Assembly: GCF_000425145.1 (NCBI RefSeq) | Contig: NZ_AULF01000029.1 | Span: 1 to 64,000 of the forward strand | DNA: 64,000 nt | Reading direction: 5' to 3' | DNA from: Pedobacter glucosidilyticus DSM 23534 | GTDB lineage: Bacteria > Bacteroidota > Bacteroidia > Sphingobacteriales > Sphingobacteriaceae | Shown: positions 35,303-45,165 of the stretch, piece after piece | Layout of the letters: every line of letters begins with the position of its first letter | How positions within the stretch are numbered: the stretch's first letter is position 1 | Notes under the pieces: model-generated | The model's database searches: none | What the model was told of the DNA's origin: nothing | The model's input: the letters and a program-made list of their open reading frames with translations, nothing else | Position numbers and translations under genes: made by a program

Positions 35303-37861
35303 TTATAAATTAATTTCTTTTTGCTCACCAGCTTTCAATATAGTGGGCTTTACTTTCGTTGATATATTGCCTAAACTGAATTTTGAGAATGAAAGCGTAC
35401 CATTTAAAACAGTTAATACCGCTTTTTTATTCTCTACTTTACAAGTACCCCAAGCATACCCATTACTCCAAAAATAATTCCCAGGAGTTGAGGTGAATGA
35501 AATACTGCCTTTTACTCCAGAGTACTGAAAACCGCTTAGCGCTAGAATTGAGGCCCAGCTAGCCATGGCTCTACCATAGTGGTGACCACATTCTGGCTCA
35601 TCGTAAGGATTTCTTTTTCTTCCGTCAAATCTATCTCTGATACTCGTAATACATTTTAGTGCATTATCCATTTGGCCTTCATACATCATCCCAACAGCAG
35701 CAGTATATTCAAAACCGGTCATAGATTCAGCAAAATAAGGGAAAGGAACTTTTTCTCGTCCGTTTGGCCAGCTCGCCATAATCAGTCCGCTTTCATTGCC
35801 CATTACGAAGGAGCGCATATTGTTGAATGTAGAAGAGAAATCTGCCACATAATTATATTTCATAATTGATTTTAGCGTGGTATCGATATTCTCCTTTTGA
35901 GCTAGGTAACCCAATCCACAGATATGTGCCATGTATTGTCCAACTAACTGATCAACCAGACAGCCTTTACCCAACTGAAAGTTCGGATTTTTCATTTTAT
36001 TGATATCTATTTTACCTCCGCCTCTTAGTCCTGGAAAAATGTCAGTTGTAGGTAGTTGAATTTTATGGATGTAATATTCTCCATTGAAAAGGTTTGCATC
36101 TGTCCATGCGCTTCCTTTTTTAAACAGCATATTACACTTTTTGGCAAAGGCATCATCTTTTAAAAATTTAGCCATTTCTTCCGCAGCCCTTAGTGCTCCT
36201 AAATACCAAAATTGCATTTGTGGGTTTGGTCCATAATACTCAACATCCATGGTATTATGCTGGCATCCTTCCATCACACCATCTACATCACCATCCCATC
36301 CACCTTTTACCCAAGCAAAAGCTAAGGCATTTTTTACCTTAGGCCAATTAGCTTTCAAAAATTGGTTATCACCCGATAACTGCCATTCTCTATAAAACTT
36401 CATGATGGTACCCATTTGCCCATCGGCAGCGGCTATTGAGCCTTTAGATGCTTCTGATAAGGGTAAATCTGCCCTAAAAGCCATAAAACCATTATCTCTA
36501 GAGGCATAATTAAATTCTACATCCCTCATAGTTTTTGCCAATTCACCATAAAGGAAAGGAGTTGCTACTTCATAGTTCCATACATGGGTACAGGAACCTT
36601 TACAAGAACCAAATTCATCCATCACACCTTCCCATGCCATCATGTGTCCATCTTTTATCCTAAATACAGTTTGAGAACGTAGCGTACTGAGGTTAAAAAG
36701 TGCTGCTTCTTTTACAACTAAGGGTAAGGAAGAATTGATAAATGCATTTAAAAAGAGCTTTGTCTTTTGCTTTAAAGTAGGGATTTGTGGGATAACTTTT
36801 TCTGCCACATCCCAAGCATTTGCATATTTGGTGCTGTAATAATTACCTACAACGGTTTTTGACCATGCAAATCTATTGGGGAAATTCCAAGTGATATAAA
36901 ACTGAAAGGTTTCGGTACTGTTGGGTGCTATCTCTTTTTTAACCGCCAGAGATGCCATAGGATCATTATCATTTAATTTGATTTTGTCGGTTAGTTCGCC
37001 ATCTACGCTAAAATCGTCCCAGAAATCTAGAGTAGAAAGCCCCACCCAGCCGTCGGCTAAAGAAGATCTACGGTAACTTACTCCAGATTTTTCATCGGTT
37101 AGCAAACCAATGGTACCAAAAGCAGGATCAGCTTTATTTACACTGTCAGAGTACATATAAATACCGCTAAACTTTCCATTGTCTTTAAAAGTATTTTGGT
37201 TTTGTTTTGCACCATCAGGAATAAAGTCTCCTTTCCAATCACGATGATAATTGCTGCCATCTCTTCCCACAAAATTGCGCATAGACCCACAAACAGAAAC
37301 TGTCATAGGCTTTGATGTTAAGTTTGTAACCTGATAGGTAAGTACAGCAATTGGAAGTCCGCTTGCATCTGCATCTCCAGGAACTAAAGGGTTAAACCCG
37401 ATGATTTTAACTTTTAATGGCAAATTAGGGTCTGATAAGTTAACCATCCCTACAGGATAAGAAGCATCAAAACTCGCATTTGCAAATCTTGGGAAACCAT
37501 GCTGATTAACGGGCCTGCCTTCGTAATGCTGATATTCAGTATCAGCAAAAGGGCCAATGAGCGCTCTAGTGACAGGTTTTTCACCGGCAGGCTGCATAAA
37601 AATAGCAAAGAAAGGAGCGTTGTTTCCGGCAGTTACAGTGCTGTAGCCAATCCCAGGCTTATTCATGATCTGCCAATCACGCAGCTCTCCACGTCCTCCT
37701 AAAGAAACCGTACCAGTACCAATACCACCTAAAGGAAGTGCAATATTTAGGAGGTGATTTTGGTCGTAATGCTTTAAAATAGGCCAGTCGTCTTTATCTT
37801 GAGCCCTAAGTTGTAGACCGTAAAAAATTATGAATAGTGATACAAGACTCTTTATGTTCAT
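35303..37861 (-). CDS. GH116-type glycoside hydrolase (DUF608 family)
   Basis: An exported enzyme of 852 residues (signal peptide about 1-20) of the GH116 / bile-acid beta-glucosidase-like type. The N-terminal beta-sandwich opens with LPLGGIGTGTVSLGGRGELRDWQI, and the C-terminal (alpha/alpha)6 barrel contains CTHVWNYEVATPFLYGELA (candidate nucleophile Glu) and CQHNTMDVEYYGPNPQM with the candidate acid/base Asp (codon 36245-36247). The family cleaves beta-glucosides, beta-xylosides or beta-N-acetylglucosaminides with retention; which one applies here is open. The start at 37861 is chosen for the signal peptide; a start five codons earlier is open. The RbsD-like lipoprotein follows after 4 bp. 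Confidence 0.87.
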   Translation of the reverse strand: MNIKSLVSLFIIFYGLQLRAQDKDDWPILKHYDQNHLLNIALPLGGIGTGTVSLGGRGELRDWQIMNKPGIGYSTVTAGNNAPFFAIFMQPAGEKPVTRALIGPFADTEYQHYEGRPVNQHGFPRFANASFDASYPVGMVNLSDPNLPLKVKIIGFNPLVPGDADASGLPIAVLTYQVTNLTSKPMTVSVCGSMRNFVGRDGSNYHRDWKGDFIPDGAKQNQNTFKDNGKFSGIYMYSDSVNKADPAFGTIGLLTDEKSGVSYRRSSLADGWVGLSTLDFWDDFSVDGELTDKIKLNDNDPMASLAVKKEIAPNSTETFQFYITWNFPNRFAWSKTVVGNYYSTKYANAWDVAEKVIPQIPTLKQKTKLFLNAFINSSLPLVVKEAALFNLSTLRSQTVFRIKDGHMMAWEGVMDEFGSCKGSCTHVWNYEVATPFLYGELAKTMRDVEFNYASRDNGFMAFRADLPLSEASKGSIAAADGQMGTIMKFYREWQLSGDNQFLKANWPKVKNALAFAWVKGGWDGDVDGVMEGCQHNTMDVEYYGPNPQMQFWYLGALRAAEEMAKFLKDDAFAKKCNMLFKKGSAWTDANLFNGEYYIHKIQLPTTDIFPGLRGGGKIDINKMKNPNFQLGKGCLVDQLVGQYMAHICGLGYLAQKENIDTTLKSIMKYNYVADFSSTFNNMRSFVMGNESGLIMASWPNGREKVPFPYFAESMTGFEYTAAVGMMYEGQMDNALKCITSIRDRFDGRKRNPYDEPECGHHYGRAMASWASILALSGFQYSGVKGSISFTSTPGNYFWSNGYAWGTCKVENKKAVLTVLNGTLSFSKFSLGNISTKVKPTILKAGEQKEINL

Positions 37862-38217
37862 TTGATTATATATCATTGGTTTCTAATAGTCCATTAATTT
37901 ATCAGACCATTGGTAGTTTGTAACTAGTTTCTGTAAGTTTAAAATCAAGATTCAGTCATGCTGGCCTTTTTCCCATCGGCGCAGATGATACGATATTCAA
38001 GGAGCTTAAAAAACTAGTCTGAATTTCTTTTCCTTATGTTGCCTTTGTCTATGTTTAGTAGATAAGTTTTGAAATATTTTAAGCTTATTAACAATCTTAT
38101 TTCTTCTAATTTCTAAATGAACAACAGGCTTAATTACTTAATTATAGAAACTAATTATCCTTTAAAGAAGGAGGTTTTTAAAATCAAATTTATTCATATA
38201 AGGTGTTTCAAAAACAA
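37862..38217. other. Intergenic region upstream of the GH116-type gene
   Basis: A 356-bp AT-rich gap. It must hold the promoter of the GH116-type/RbsD-like pair. TTTGTAACTAGTTTCT at 37917-37932 resembles the HTCS half-site with one inserted base, but the paired half-site and -7 box are not at the right distances. No ORF or strong hairpin seen. Confidence 0.3.
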
Positions 38218-39477
38218 CTAAAGTGAAGCTAATACTTCAATTGCTTTAGTCCTAAACTGTTCTGAAGTTGGATAGGCATTATTCTTTTGCTTTTCTTCCT
38301 TTAGATAATTATTCATTTGTTGATAAAAACTCTGATGCAAATGGTACAACCTTGTTTTTTCCCCTTGTTCATTAATCAATGACATCTGCTTAGACGCTTT
38401 GGTAACATCATCATACTCGTTATTATACATTTGCCAATGCAGTGCAAAAGGTATATTTAGCTCAAATGATATTTTCATGATTTCTTTGCTTTCATCAAAT
38501 TGTTGTTGGAAAGTAGCAGGTCTTGATGCGTCAGCCTGATAACCGTATTCTCCTATAAATACTCTTCTAGAAAATGGGAGTGCAGATTTAGGTTGAAGTT
38601 TTGATTCTAAATAATTAAAAATAGCAGTTAAGTCGGTCTTTTTTCTAGCATAGCTTTTATCCTTGATAGCTTCATAACTAGAATATGATATTAAATCTAC
38701 ATTTACCTGAGGTATAACCGATTGTGCAACGCAAGGTTGACCATTCATGCCTTTCTCAACCAAATTAGCCTCTATATAATGATACATATAAACATTTTGT
38801 GATGTGCTTGCTGCCTTTGCATCATCAATAGCTTTTTGTCTTATCTGAAACCACTTAGCCATATTGTTTAAAACAGCCGGAGATGGTGTTACATTACGGT
38901 CGTAATTAGGAATTAATAACCAATCACCTTCCCAGTTTCCAATTAAAAATGTTTTTCCTGAATTGTTGTACCTATTAAGGATATAGGTGGCAAAATTGTA
39001 CATTTCATCATATAAAATTTTCTCATTTGCTCGCGTAATAGTGCTTTTCCAGTCAACATTTGTTAAAGTATGAACCCAAAAGAAAATGTATTTGAAATCC
39101 AAATCACATGCTATTTTGTAGGCTGCATTATTTGCAAAAAGATCTAATGTAGTTTTACTAGCAATTGTCTCTCTGATTCCGTAAGTTTCAGGAGAGTTTT
39201 TACCCAAAGAAATTTTAAGAATGTTAGAGCCCATCTCTCTCACTTTTTGAGCTTGCTCTATTAAGCCATTACTGTTTGTTAATTTATAACTTCCTGAAAT
39301 AGCATGGGTACCTAGTATGAAATTATAAGGCTCACGTTCAACAAATAAATCTTTAAGAATTACTTTTTTTTCTTCCTCAGTGCCAATTTTCTTGCATGAG
39401 AATAATACCATCGTTACTGCTAACATTACTGTTGCAAGTAATTGTGTGCTATTGTTAATGAGATAATTTCGTTTCAT
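38218..39477 (-). CDS. TIM-barrel-like lipoprotein, candidate glycoside hydrolase (copy 2)
   Basis: A 419-residue lipoprotein (lipobox VLFSC, Cys about 28) paralogous to the exported protein at 28359-29582. It keeps all shared blocks: GNWEGDWLL (candidate acid/base Glu, codon 38929-38931), MYHYIEANLVEKGMNGQP, NVDLISYSSY, RVFIGEYGY (candidate nucleophile Glu, codon 38548-38550) and ALHWQMYNNE. These fit strands 4 to 8 of a clan GH-A barrel. The copy is anchored to a membrane, whereas copy 1 has an ordinary signal peptide. It lies 50 bp downstream of the T9SS protein gene on the same strand and probably shares the HTCS-type promoter at 40879. Enzyme activity is an inference. Confidence 0.68.
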   Translation of the reverse strand: MKRNYLINNSTQLLATVMLAVTMVLFSCKKIGTEEEKKVILKDLFVEREPYNFILGTHAISGSYKLTNSNGLIEQAQKVREMGSNILKISLGKNSPETYGIRETIASKTTLDLFANNAAYKIACDLDFKYIFFWVHTLTNVDWKSTITRANEKILYDEMYNFATYILNRYNNSGKTFLIGNWEGDWLLIPNYDRNVTPSPAVLNNMAKWFQIRQKAIDDAKAASTSQNVYMYHYIEANLVEKGMNGQPCVAQSVIPQVNVDLISYSSYEAIKDKSYARKKTDLTAIFNYLESKLQPKSALPFSRRVFIGEYGYQADASRPATFQQQFDESKEIMKISFELNIPFALHWQMYNNEYDDVTKASKQMSLINEQGEKTRLYHLHQSFYQQMNNYLKEEKQKNNAYPTSEQFRTKAIEVLASL

Positions 39478-39527
39478 TAAGTTTAATTTTAATTAATAAT
39501 CAGGCTGTTATGAAAGTAAGAGAATCA

Positions 39528-40823
39528 TTATTTCAGAAACTTTTGGTTAATGATTTCACTTTCTGTGTTATAGCTTAAAATATGTATTCCGTTTTGAAGT
39601 GTAGCAGGTAAAGAAAACGTATTGTAGCCTTTATTTACTTCAACAAAGGTTTCTGCTAATTTTCTTCCTGAGATATCAAAAAGCTGCAATTTACCTTTTG
39701 TTTTATTTGCTGATGAAAGTGTGATTTTTACATCTGACGGATTTGCGTAAACAGAAAGCTGTGAGGCGGCAATTTTTGAATTTACAGAAATCACCTCTGA
39801 TTCAGATGTTTTACCATCAAAATCATGTTGTATTAATTTGTAATAATTAGTTCCGGCAAATGGGTTGTCATCTACTAAACTATAGTTTTTTACGCTTGTG
39901 CTATTGCCAGCACCGTCAACTTTAGCTACTGCCGTAAATTTTTTACCATCTGCAGAACGCAATACTTCAAAGTAATCATTATCTTGCTCAGAAGCAGTTT
40001 CCCAGTTTAATAAAACATTTTTATCAACCGCTTTAGCACTGAAAGAGGTTAGACTTATGGGTAAAGTGGTAGGTAATGAGGTGATAGTTATATCATCAAA
40101 GTCAAAAGTTCCAGCTAACGTTTGACCAGGTATGGTAAATTTAAAACTTGATAGAGTGGATGCTGTTGCAGAAGCAGTCGCCTCATTTACTTCTAAATTA
40201 TTACCAACCCAAATATCAAATCTATCGTCGCCAACGGTTGCTATTGTTGAACCATCAGGAGCAATATATGATTTTGAAGCACCAGAATTGTTCGCAACAA
40301 GAGTAATGGTTTGAGTTCCAGTGTAAAGTGTTCCCACTGGTGTTGTGGCCCCATTACCTGATACAAACCAACTATTTACTGTAGTTGATGAGTGTGTTAT
40401 TGCTATTCTGCTATGAAAATTTGTTCCAACAACAGCATCTCCTGTTATTGTGCTTCCAATTAAAAAATTCACATTGGGTGAAGTTTGAAAAAGGCTAGCA
40501 TTTGAAACTGTATAGTTAAATTTACATTGAACTAAGTCTATGTTGGCACTTCCAAATCCGCTGGTACGAATCGCATAAAAAGGATTATTACTAGCAGACC
40601 CCGCTGTTGTCTTAACTACTCTTAATGCATTATTGGTTATTGATGGGGTAGAAGTAGTGGTATTACCACTAAATATAGCTGTAAATTTGTTAGCTGCTGA
40701 ACCATCAGCATAATCTGTTAGCGTACTTGATGCACTAAAATCCTGACTAAATAAGGTTGTTTGTGCATTAGCTTTTATTCCGAAATAGAATACAAGTGCA
40801 GAGATAAGTAAAGTTTTTTTCAT
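39528..40823 (-). CDS. T9SS-secreted protein, first gene after an HTCS-type promoter
   Basis: A 431-residue exported protein: signal peptide (about 1-20, ending ANAQT), an N-terminal beta-sandwich-like domain (about 21-255, beginning TLFSQDFSASS, of the kind seen in carbohydrate-binding or lectin-like modules), a FnIII-like segment (about 256-345; LTSFSAKAVDKNVLLNWETAS) and a type IX sorting domain (about 350-431). The last two parts closely resemble those of the protein at 18679-21948, while the N-terminal part differs. It is the first gene after the promoter/operator at 40879-40943, so it is probably induced with the PUL. Binding of the target glycan outside the cell is a reasonable guess; the N-terminal domain is not one I can name. 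Confidence 0.75.
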   Translation of the reverse strand: MKKTLLISALVFYFGIKANAQTTLFSQDFSASSTLTDYADGSAANKFTAIFSGNTTTSTPSITNNALRVVKTTAGSASNNPFYAIRTSGFGSANIDLVQCKFNYTVSNASLFQTSPNVNFLIGSTITGDAVVGTNFHSRIAITHSSTTVNSWFVSGNGATTPVGTLYTGTQTITLVANNSGASKSYIAPDGSTIATVGDDRFDIWVGNNLEVNEATASATASTLSSFKFTIPGQTLAGTFDFDDITITSLPTTLPISLTSFSAKAVDKNVLLNWETASEQDNDYFEVLRSADGKKFTAVAKVDGAGNSTSVKNYSLVDDNPFAGTNYYKLIQHDFDGKTSESEVISVNSKIAASQLSVYANPSDVKITLSSANKTKGKLQLFDISGRKLAETFVEVNKGYNTFSLPATLQNGIHILSYNTESEIINQKFLK

Positions 40824-40878
40824 TTTTTTAGGATTAATTGGTACGGTTTATATTAAAAAAAAGTGTTTTTTAATGAAT

Positions 40879-40943
40879 ACAATTTTACGTTTATCCTAAA
40901 ATGAGTTATTGTACTATAGTATTTAAATATTATATACTAGTCC
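40879..40943 (-). promoter_or_regulatory. HTCS-type promoter/operator of the T9SS protein gene
   Basis: Plus-strand reading: ACAATTTTACGTTTATCCT (40879-40897), 10 bp, ATTGTACTATAGTAT (40908-40922), 6 bp, ATTATATACTAGTCC (40929-40943). First block and proximal half-site are identical to those at 34385-34428; the distal half-site is a relative. It lies 56 bp before the T9SS protein start and 20 bp past the HTCS gene stop. The conservation of spacing as well as sequence makes chance unlikely. Confidence 0.62.
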
Positions 40944-40962
40944 TAAAACATCAAGAAGAGGG

Positions 40963-43900
40963 TTAATTTAACGGTAACTTGTGGTTTGCCCTATATTCTG
41001 CTGGTGAGCAATTATACTTCTTTTTGAATTCTCTGTAGAAATAAGATAGGTTGCTAAAGCCTGTTTTATAAAATATTTCTAAAACTGTGAGCTCAGAATT
41101 TTTTAATAATTCAGAAGCTTGTTGTAAACGAATACTTTTAATTAATTCTCCAGGTGTCATATTAGACAAAGCTTTGAGCTTTTTATAGAAGTTGGCCTTG
41201 CTCATCCCTAGCTTATTTTCAAGATAAACGGCATCTAAACTTTCGTCGTCCATTTTCTCTTCTATCAAAGCGATGGTTTGCTCTAAAAATTCTTTGTCAT
41301 TATGTTTCATTCCAACATCAGGAATTTTTATTGGAGATTGATCTTTATGAAACAAATCATGTAATCTTTGCTGATATTCCAATAATTTTCTAACCCTTAA
41401 TAATAAATTTTCTGTATGAAATGGTTTCGGGAGGTAAGCATCGGCACCAGCCTCATAACCTTCATTTTGCTGATCAATAGTTCCTCTGGCAGATAAAATG
41501 ATAAATGGTATGTGGCATGTTTCTGGGGTGTTTTTAATGATATTACAAACTTCTAAGCCACTCATGTCGGGCATCATAATATCACTTATGATAAGGTTAG
41601 GAATTATTTTTCTTACAATATCTAATGCTTTTTTACCATTCTCGGCCTCGTAAACATTGTAAATATCTTTTAAAACATCTTTTAATAGGTACCTGATTGA
41701 AGGTTCATCCTCAATTATTAAAATACTTTTCTTCTCTTGATTTTCAACGCTATTTAGAATTGCTTGTTTATTATTATCTAATATAATTTTATCTTCAGTA
41801 CCATCTTGTTCAATAGCCATAGAAGTAAGTAGGTAAGATGGTGTATCTAAACTATCTTTGCTGTGCTTCAATTTCTCTTCCTCGGCAGGAATGTAATTAA
41901 GCGGTAATTGTACAGTGAAAAAAATCCAATTATTTTTTGATGAAACAGCTATTTCTCCGTTTAACAAGTTAACCAGTTCTCTGGTAAATGCTAAACCAAT
42001 TCCCGAGCTTATTTTGCTTTGTTGTGTATCATCTGCAACAAAAAATCTGTCAAATAAATTAGATAATTCTTCTTCAGATAAATTATATCCAGAATTTGAT
42101 ACCTTAATTTCTAATTGCTGATTTACTAGATTTTTAACTACAGAAAATTGAATAGTATTACCTGCAAGAGTATGTTTAAAAGCGTTTGAAAGTAAATTAA
42201 AGATGATTTTCTCTAGCTTGTCCTTATCTATCCAAATTTCTATATCAGGTTCTATTTGTGCACTATATTGAAATTTGTTTTGATCATTTACCTGCAAAAA
42301 AAGTTCAGAAATATTAGTTAAAAGTGTACTAATATTCACAAAACTATAATGGTTTTTTAAATGCCCTGCTTCGGCTTTTCTAAACTCTAAAAGCTGATAA
42401 ACCAAGTAGTTTAATCGAGAAGCCTGTTGATTTACAATGGAAAGAAAATAATTATGACCTTGTTTGGTATCTGTTTTTGCTTTAAGAAAATAGCGTTCAA
42501 GAGAACCCAATATAAGTGTTAACGGCGTTTGCAATTCATGAGCAATATTGGTAAAGAAATTAAGTTGTTCTTGATGAACTTCTTCGTCTTTCTCTCTCAA
42601 CATGTGCTCCATAGATAACTCATATTGCATTTTCACCTTATTTCTTCTATATCTATAAAAAACATAAAGCCCTGATGCGGCTATAACAAAATAGCCTAGA
42701 AAAGCTATCCATGTAAGCCAAAAATATTGCTTTATTTGAAGGTTAAAGGCTATAACTTCGTTAGTCCAAACGCCACTTTCATTAGACCACTTTAATTTCA
42801 AGGTATAATTACCGGGTGGAATATTACTGTAAGTGATTTTATTGTCTTGGCTTAAATAATGCCACACTTTATCATTTCCTTCTAAAAAATAGGTATAATT
42901 AGATTTTTCAGAACCTGTATAATCTATTGCTTTAATTCTAAGCTCGAAAAAGTTATCGCCCGGAGATAAAATATATTCTTTTGGACGAGCATTATTTTTC
43001 GCACTTAAAATGTTAAACTGTGATACTTCTTCTGACAATCCAGCCATTTGAATTTCACTAAGCAGCAAATTAGGCTGATAATTATTGGTTTTTATATTCT
43101 TTGGGAGAAAATAATTAAAGCCATAAATCCCACCAAAAAACAGATAGCCTTCACTGTTTTTCCAAACAGCGTTATCACTAAATTCATCACTTTGTAGGCC
43201 ATCTGCTGCTTTAAACCTTACTATTTGTAAAGATTTTGGATTAATCTTCACCAAACCTTTATTTGTACTTGCCCAAATAAAACCTTCGTTATCTTGCGTA
43301 ATGGTATGAACGGTATTATTTGGTAAACCATTCTCTTTAGTGATTTTCTTAAAAACAGGCTTGTCTTTAATTAAGTCCTTTTCTTCAATATAATTCAGTC
43401 CATAGCTGGTGCCTATCCAAAGTTTATTGGTTTTATCTTTATATAAGGCCAGAACATCATTATTTGAAAGACTATTTTTATAAGAAAAGGCGTTGATGGT
43501 CCTAAAAGTCTTTGTTTTTTTGTTAAAGATGCTCAATCCACCATATCTACAACCAACATAAAGCTGATTGTTATTGCCGTTCTCTAAAGTATAAATCACA
43601 TTATTACCAGGTCCAAATCTATTACCTGTATACGGATATTTTCTTAAGTATTGGATGGTAGGTAAGCCAGTCTTATTTCTTTTTATTTTAACATGGATTA
43701 ATCCAAAAGTTTCTAATCCTAACCAAACAGAGCTGTCTCTATCGATTAAAATACTATGAACAGAGTTAAATGAGTCGTATTTATCATGTTCTAAGATTTT
43801 GTCCCAAGTGTACCATTTTTTTTGTTGCTGGTCATACAAGGTAACGCCTAATGCATCAGAACCTACATAAACAAAATTATCTTTCCCTTTTTGGATAGAA

Positions 43901-45165
43901 TAAACACAGTTATCTAATAAGCCATAAACAGAATAAAACGTTTTGATGGAACTGCTAGAGGCATTAGGTTTACCCAAATTGCTTATGGTGATGATACCAT
44001 TTCCTTTAGTTCCAATCCATAATTGATGATCAACTTCATTAAAGGCTCTAATAGGAGTATTGATTTTTCCTCCTCCTGGCAATTGCTTTACCAAACCAAA
44101 ATGATTTTGCTTTTCGGCAATTTTAACTACACCACTTCCATCAGTACCAATCCAAAGTATGTTTTGAGTGCCTACATATAAAGAAGTAATTCTTGTATTT
44201 TGTAAAGGCTGCAGCTCATCTTCTAAATTATTAGAAGGCTTAAAATCAGTATTATATTCAGCTAGTCCTTTAGAAGACCAAGCTAGGATATAGTTGTTTT
44301 TAAAGAAAGTAATGGCTTTTAAAGCATTTGGTAAAACAGCTACTTGTTTAAAATTAAGTTGCTCATTTGCTTTAAACAGTTGTTTATTAGAGGTAGTATA
44401 AAATATAGTGCTGTTGACATCATAAACATCTACTACATCATCTGGCAGGTTTAAATTTTTAATTTTGGTAAACTTATTGTTTCGCTTTTGATAAGCCTGC
44501 AAACCTCCGCCTCTGGTAACAATCCATAATCTATTAGAATGATCACTTATAATTTTAGATATTTTCCCTTGCTTAAATTCAGGTAAATAGCATCTCTTAA
44601 AGTTAGAGGTTTTGGTATCGTAATAGTTAACAAACGAATCAGTTTTCTGGATACCGTAAATAGTTCCATCTAAATCCTTTGCTAAAAGAAAGCCCTTGTT
44701 TATAACCTTATCATTAAGGTCTTTACTATAAAAATAGTGTTCAAAATTCCCGGTTAACTTATCATACTTAGATATGCCTTCAATTGTTGCAATCCATATA
44801 TTCTTGTTTTTATCTTCCTTTATCTGATAAATTATATTGCTTCTGATACTTTTTTTAGTATTGCTTTGGCTGTATTCAAATATGTGAAAAGAGGAGCCAT
44901 CGTACATACTTAGGCCGTCCCAAGTTCCAAACCACATCAGTTTATCAGAATCTTGATAGATGGAATTTAAACAGCTGTTAGATAAACCTGTACTATTGTC
45001 TAATTGTTGGCTAAAGAATTTAACCTGAGCAGAGCTAGTCTGTTGTATGAGTAGCAGAAAAAGCAGCAATAGAGTGCCAATAGATATTTTACGTCTAAAA
45101 ATATCTTTGTAAGAAGAAGTAATCCTCTCACAGATTGTTATTAAAAATCTACAGAAAAAAAGCAA
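40963..45165 (-). CDS. Hybrid two-component system regulator (HTCS)
   Basis: A 1400-residue one-protein sensor, kinase and transcription factor, the usual PUL regulator in this phylum. Order: signal/anchor segment (about 27-46), two periplasmic seven-bladed propellers of Reg_prop repeats (about 50-720), a Y_Y_Y domain (about 745-810), a membrane helix (about 815-837), HisKA with phospho-acceptor His876 in NIAHELQTPLT, HATPase_c (about 985-1095; SNAFKHT, SGIGLAFTREL), a receiver domain with Asp1195 in LIISDIMMPDMSG, and an AraC-type helix-turn-helix (about 1300-1395, LSYFYREFKKKYNCSPAEYR). The periplasmic part should bind an oligosaccharide from the target glycan and the AraC part should bind the cassettes at 34385, 40879 and 52104. 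A member of the family by every landmark; the ligand is unknown. Confidence 0.95.
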   Translation of the reverse strand: MLFFCRFLITICERITSSYKDIFRRKISIGTLLLLFLLLIQQTSSAQVKFFSQQLDNSTGLSNSCLNSIYQDSDKLMWFGTWDGLSMYDGSSFHIFEYSQSNTKKSIRSNIIYQIKEDKNKNIWIATIEGISKYDKLTGNFEHYFYSKDLNDKVINKGFLLAKDLDGTIYGIQKTDSFVNYYDTKTSNFKRCYLPEFKQGKISKIISDHSNRLWIVTRGGGLQAYQKRNNKFTKIKNLNLPDDVVDVYDVNSTIFYTTSNKQLFKANEQLNFKQVAVLPNALKAITFFKNNYILAWSSKGLAEYNTDFKPSNNLEDELQPLQNTRITSLYVGTQNILWIGTDGSGVVKIAEKQNHFGLVKQLPGGGKINTPIRAFNEVDHQLWIGTKGNGIITISNLGKPNASSSSIKTFYSVYGLLDNCVYSIQKGKDNFVYVGSDALGVTLYDQQQKKWYTWDKILEHDKYDSFNSVHSILIDRDSSVWLGLETFGLIHVKIKRNKTGLPTIQYLRKYPYTGNRFGPGNNVIYTLENGNNNQLYVGCRYGGLSIFNKKTKTFRTINAFSYKNSLSNNDVLALYKDKTNKLWIGTSYGLNYIEEKDLIKDKPVFKKITKENGLPNNTVHTITQDNEGFIWASTNKGLVKINPKSLQIVRFKAADGLQSDEFSDNAVWKNSEGYLFFGGIYGFNYFLPKNIKTNNYQPNLLLSEIQMAGLSEEVSQFNILSAKNNARPKEYILSPGDNFFELRIKAIDYTGSEKSNYTYFLEGNDKVWHYLSQDNKITYSNIPPGNYTLKLKWSNESGVWTNEVIAFNLQIKQYFWLTWIAFLGYFVIAASGLYVFYRYRRNKVKMQYELSMEHMLREKDEEVHQEQLNFFTNIAHELQTPLTLILGSLERYFLKAKTDTKQGHNYFLSIVNQQASRLNYLVYQLLEFRKAEAGHLKNHYSFVNISTLLTNISELFLQVNDQNKFQYSAQIEPDIEIWIDKDKLEKIIFNLLSNAFKHTLAGNTIQFSVVKNLVNQQLEIKVSNSGYNLSEEELSNLFDRFFVADDTQQSKISSGIGLAFTRELVNLLNGEIAVSSKNNWIFFTVQLPLNYIPAEEEKLKHSKDSLDTPSYLLTSMAIEQDGTEDKIILDNNKQAILNSVENQEKKSILIIEDEPSIRYLLKDVLKDIYNVYEAENGKKALDIVRKIIPNLIISDIMMPDMSGLEVCNIIKNTPETCHIPFIILSARGTIDQQNEGYEAGADAYLPKPFHTENLLLRVRKLLEYQQRLHDLFHKDQSPIKIPDVGMKHNDKEFLEQTIALIEEKMDDESLDAVYLENKLGMSKANFYKKLKALSNMTPGELIKSIRLQQASELLKNSELTVLEIFYKTGFSNLSYFYREFKKKYNCSPAEYRANHKLPLN

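Noticed and set aside
37917-37932. TTTGTAACTAGTTTCT before the GH116-type gene.
   Set aside because: Needs a one-base insertion to match, and partner elements are misplaced.
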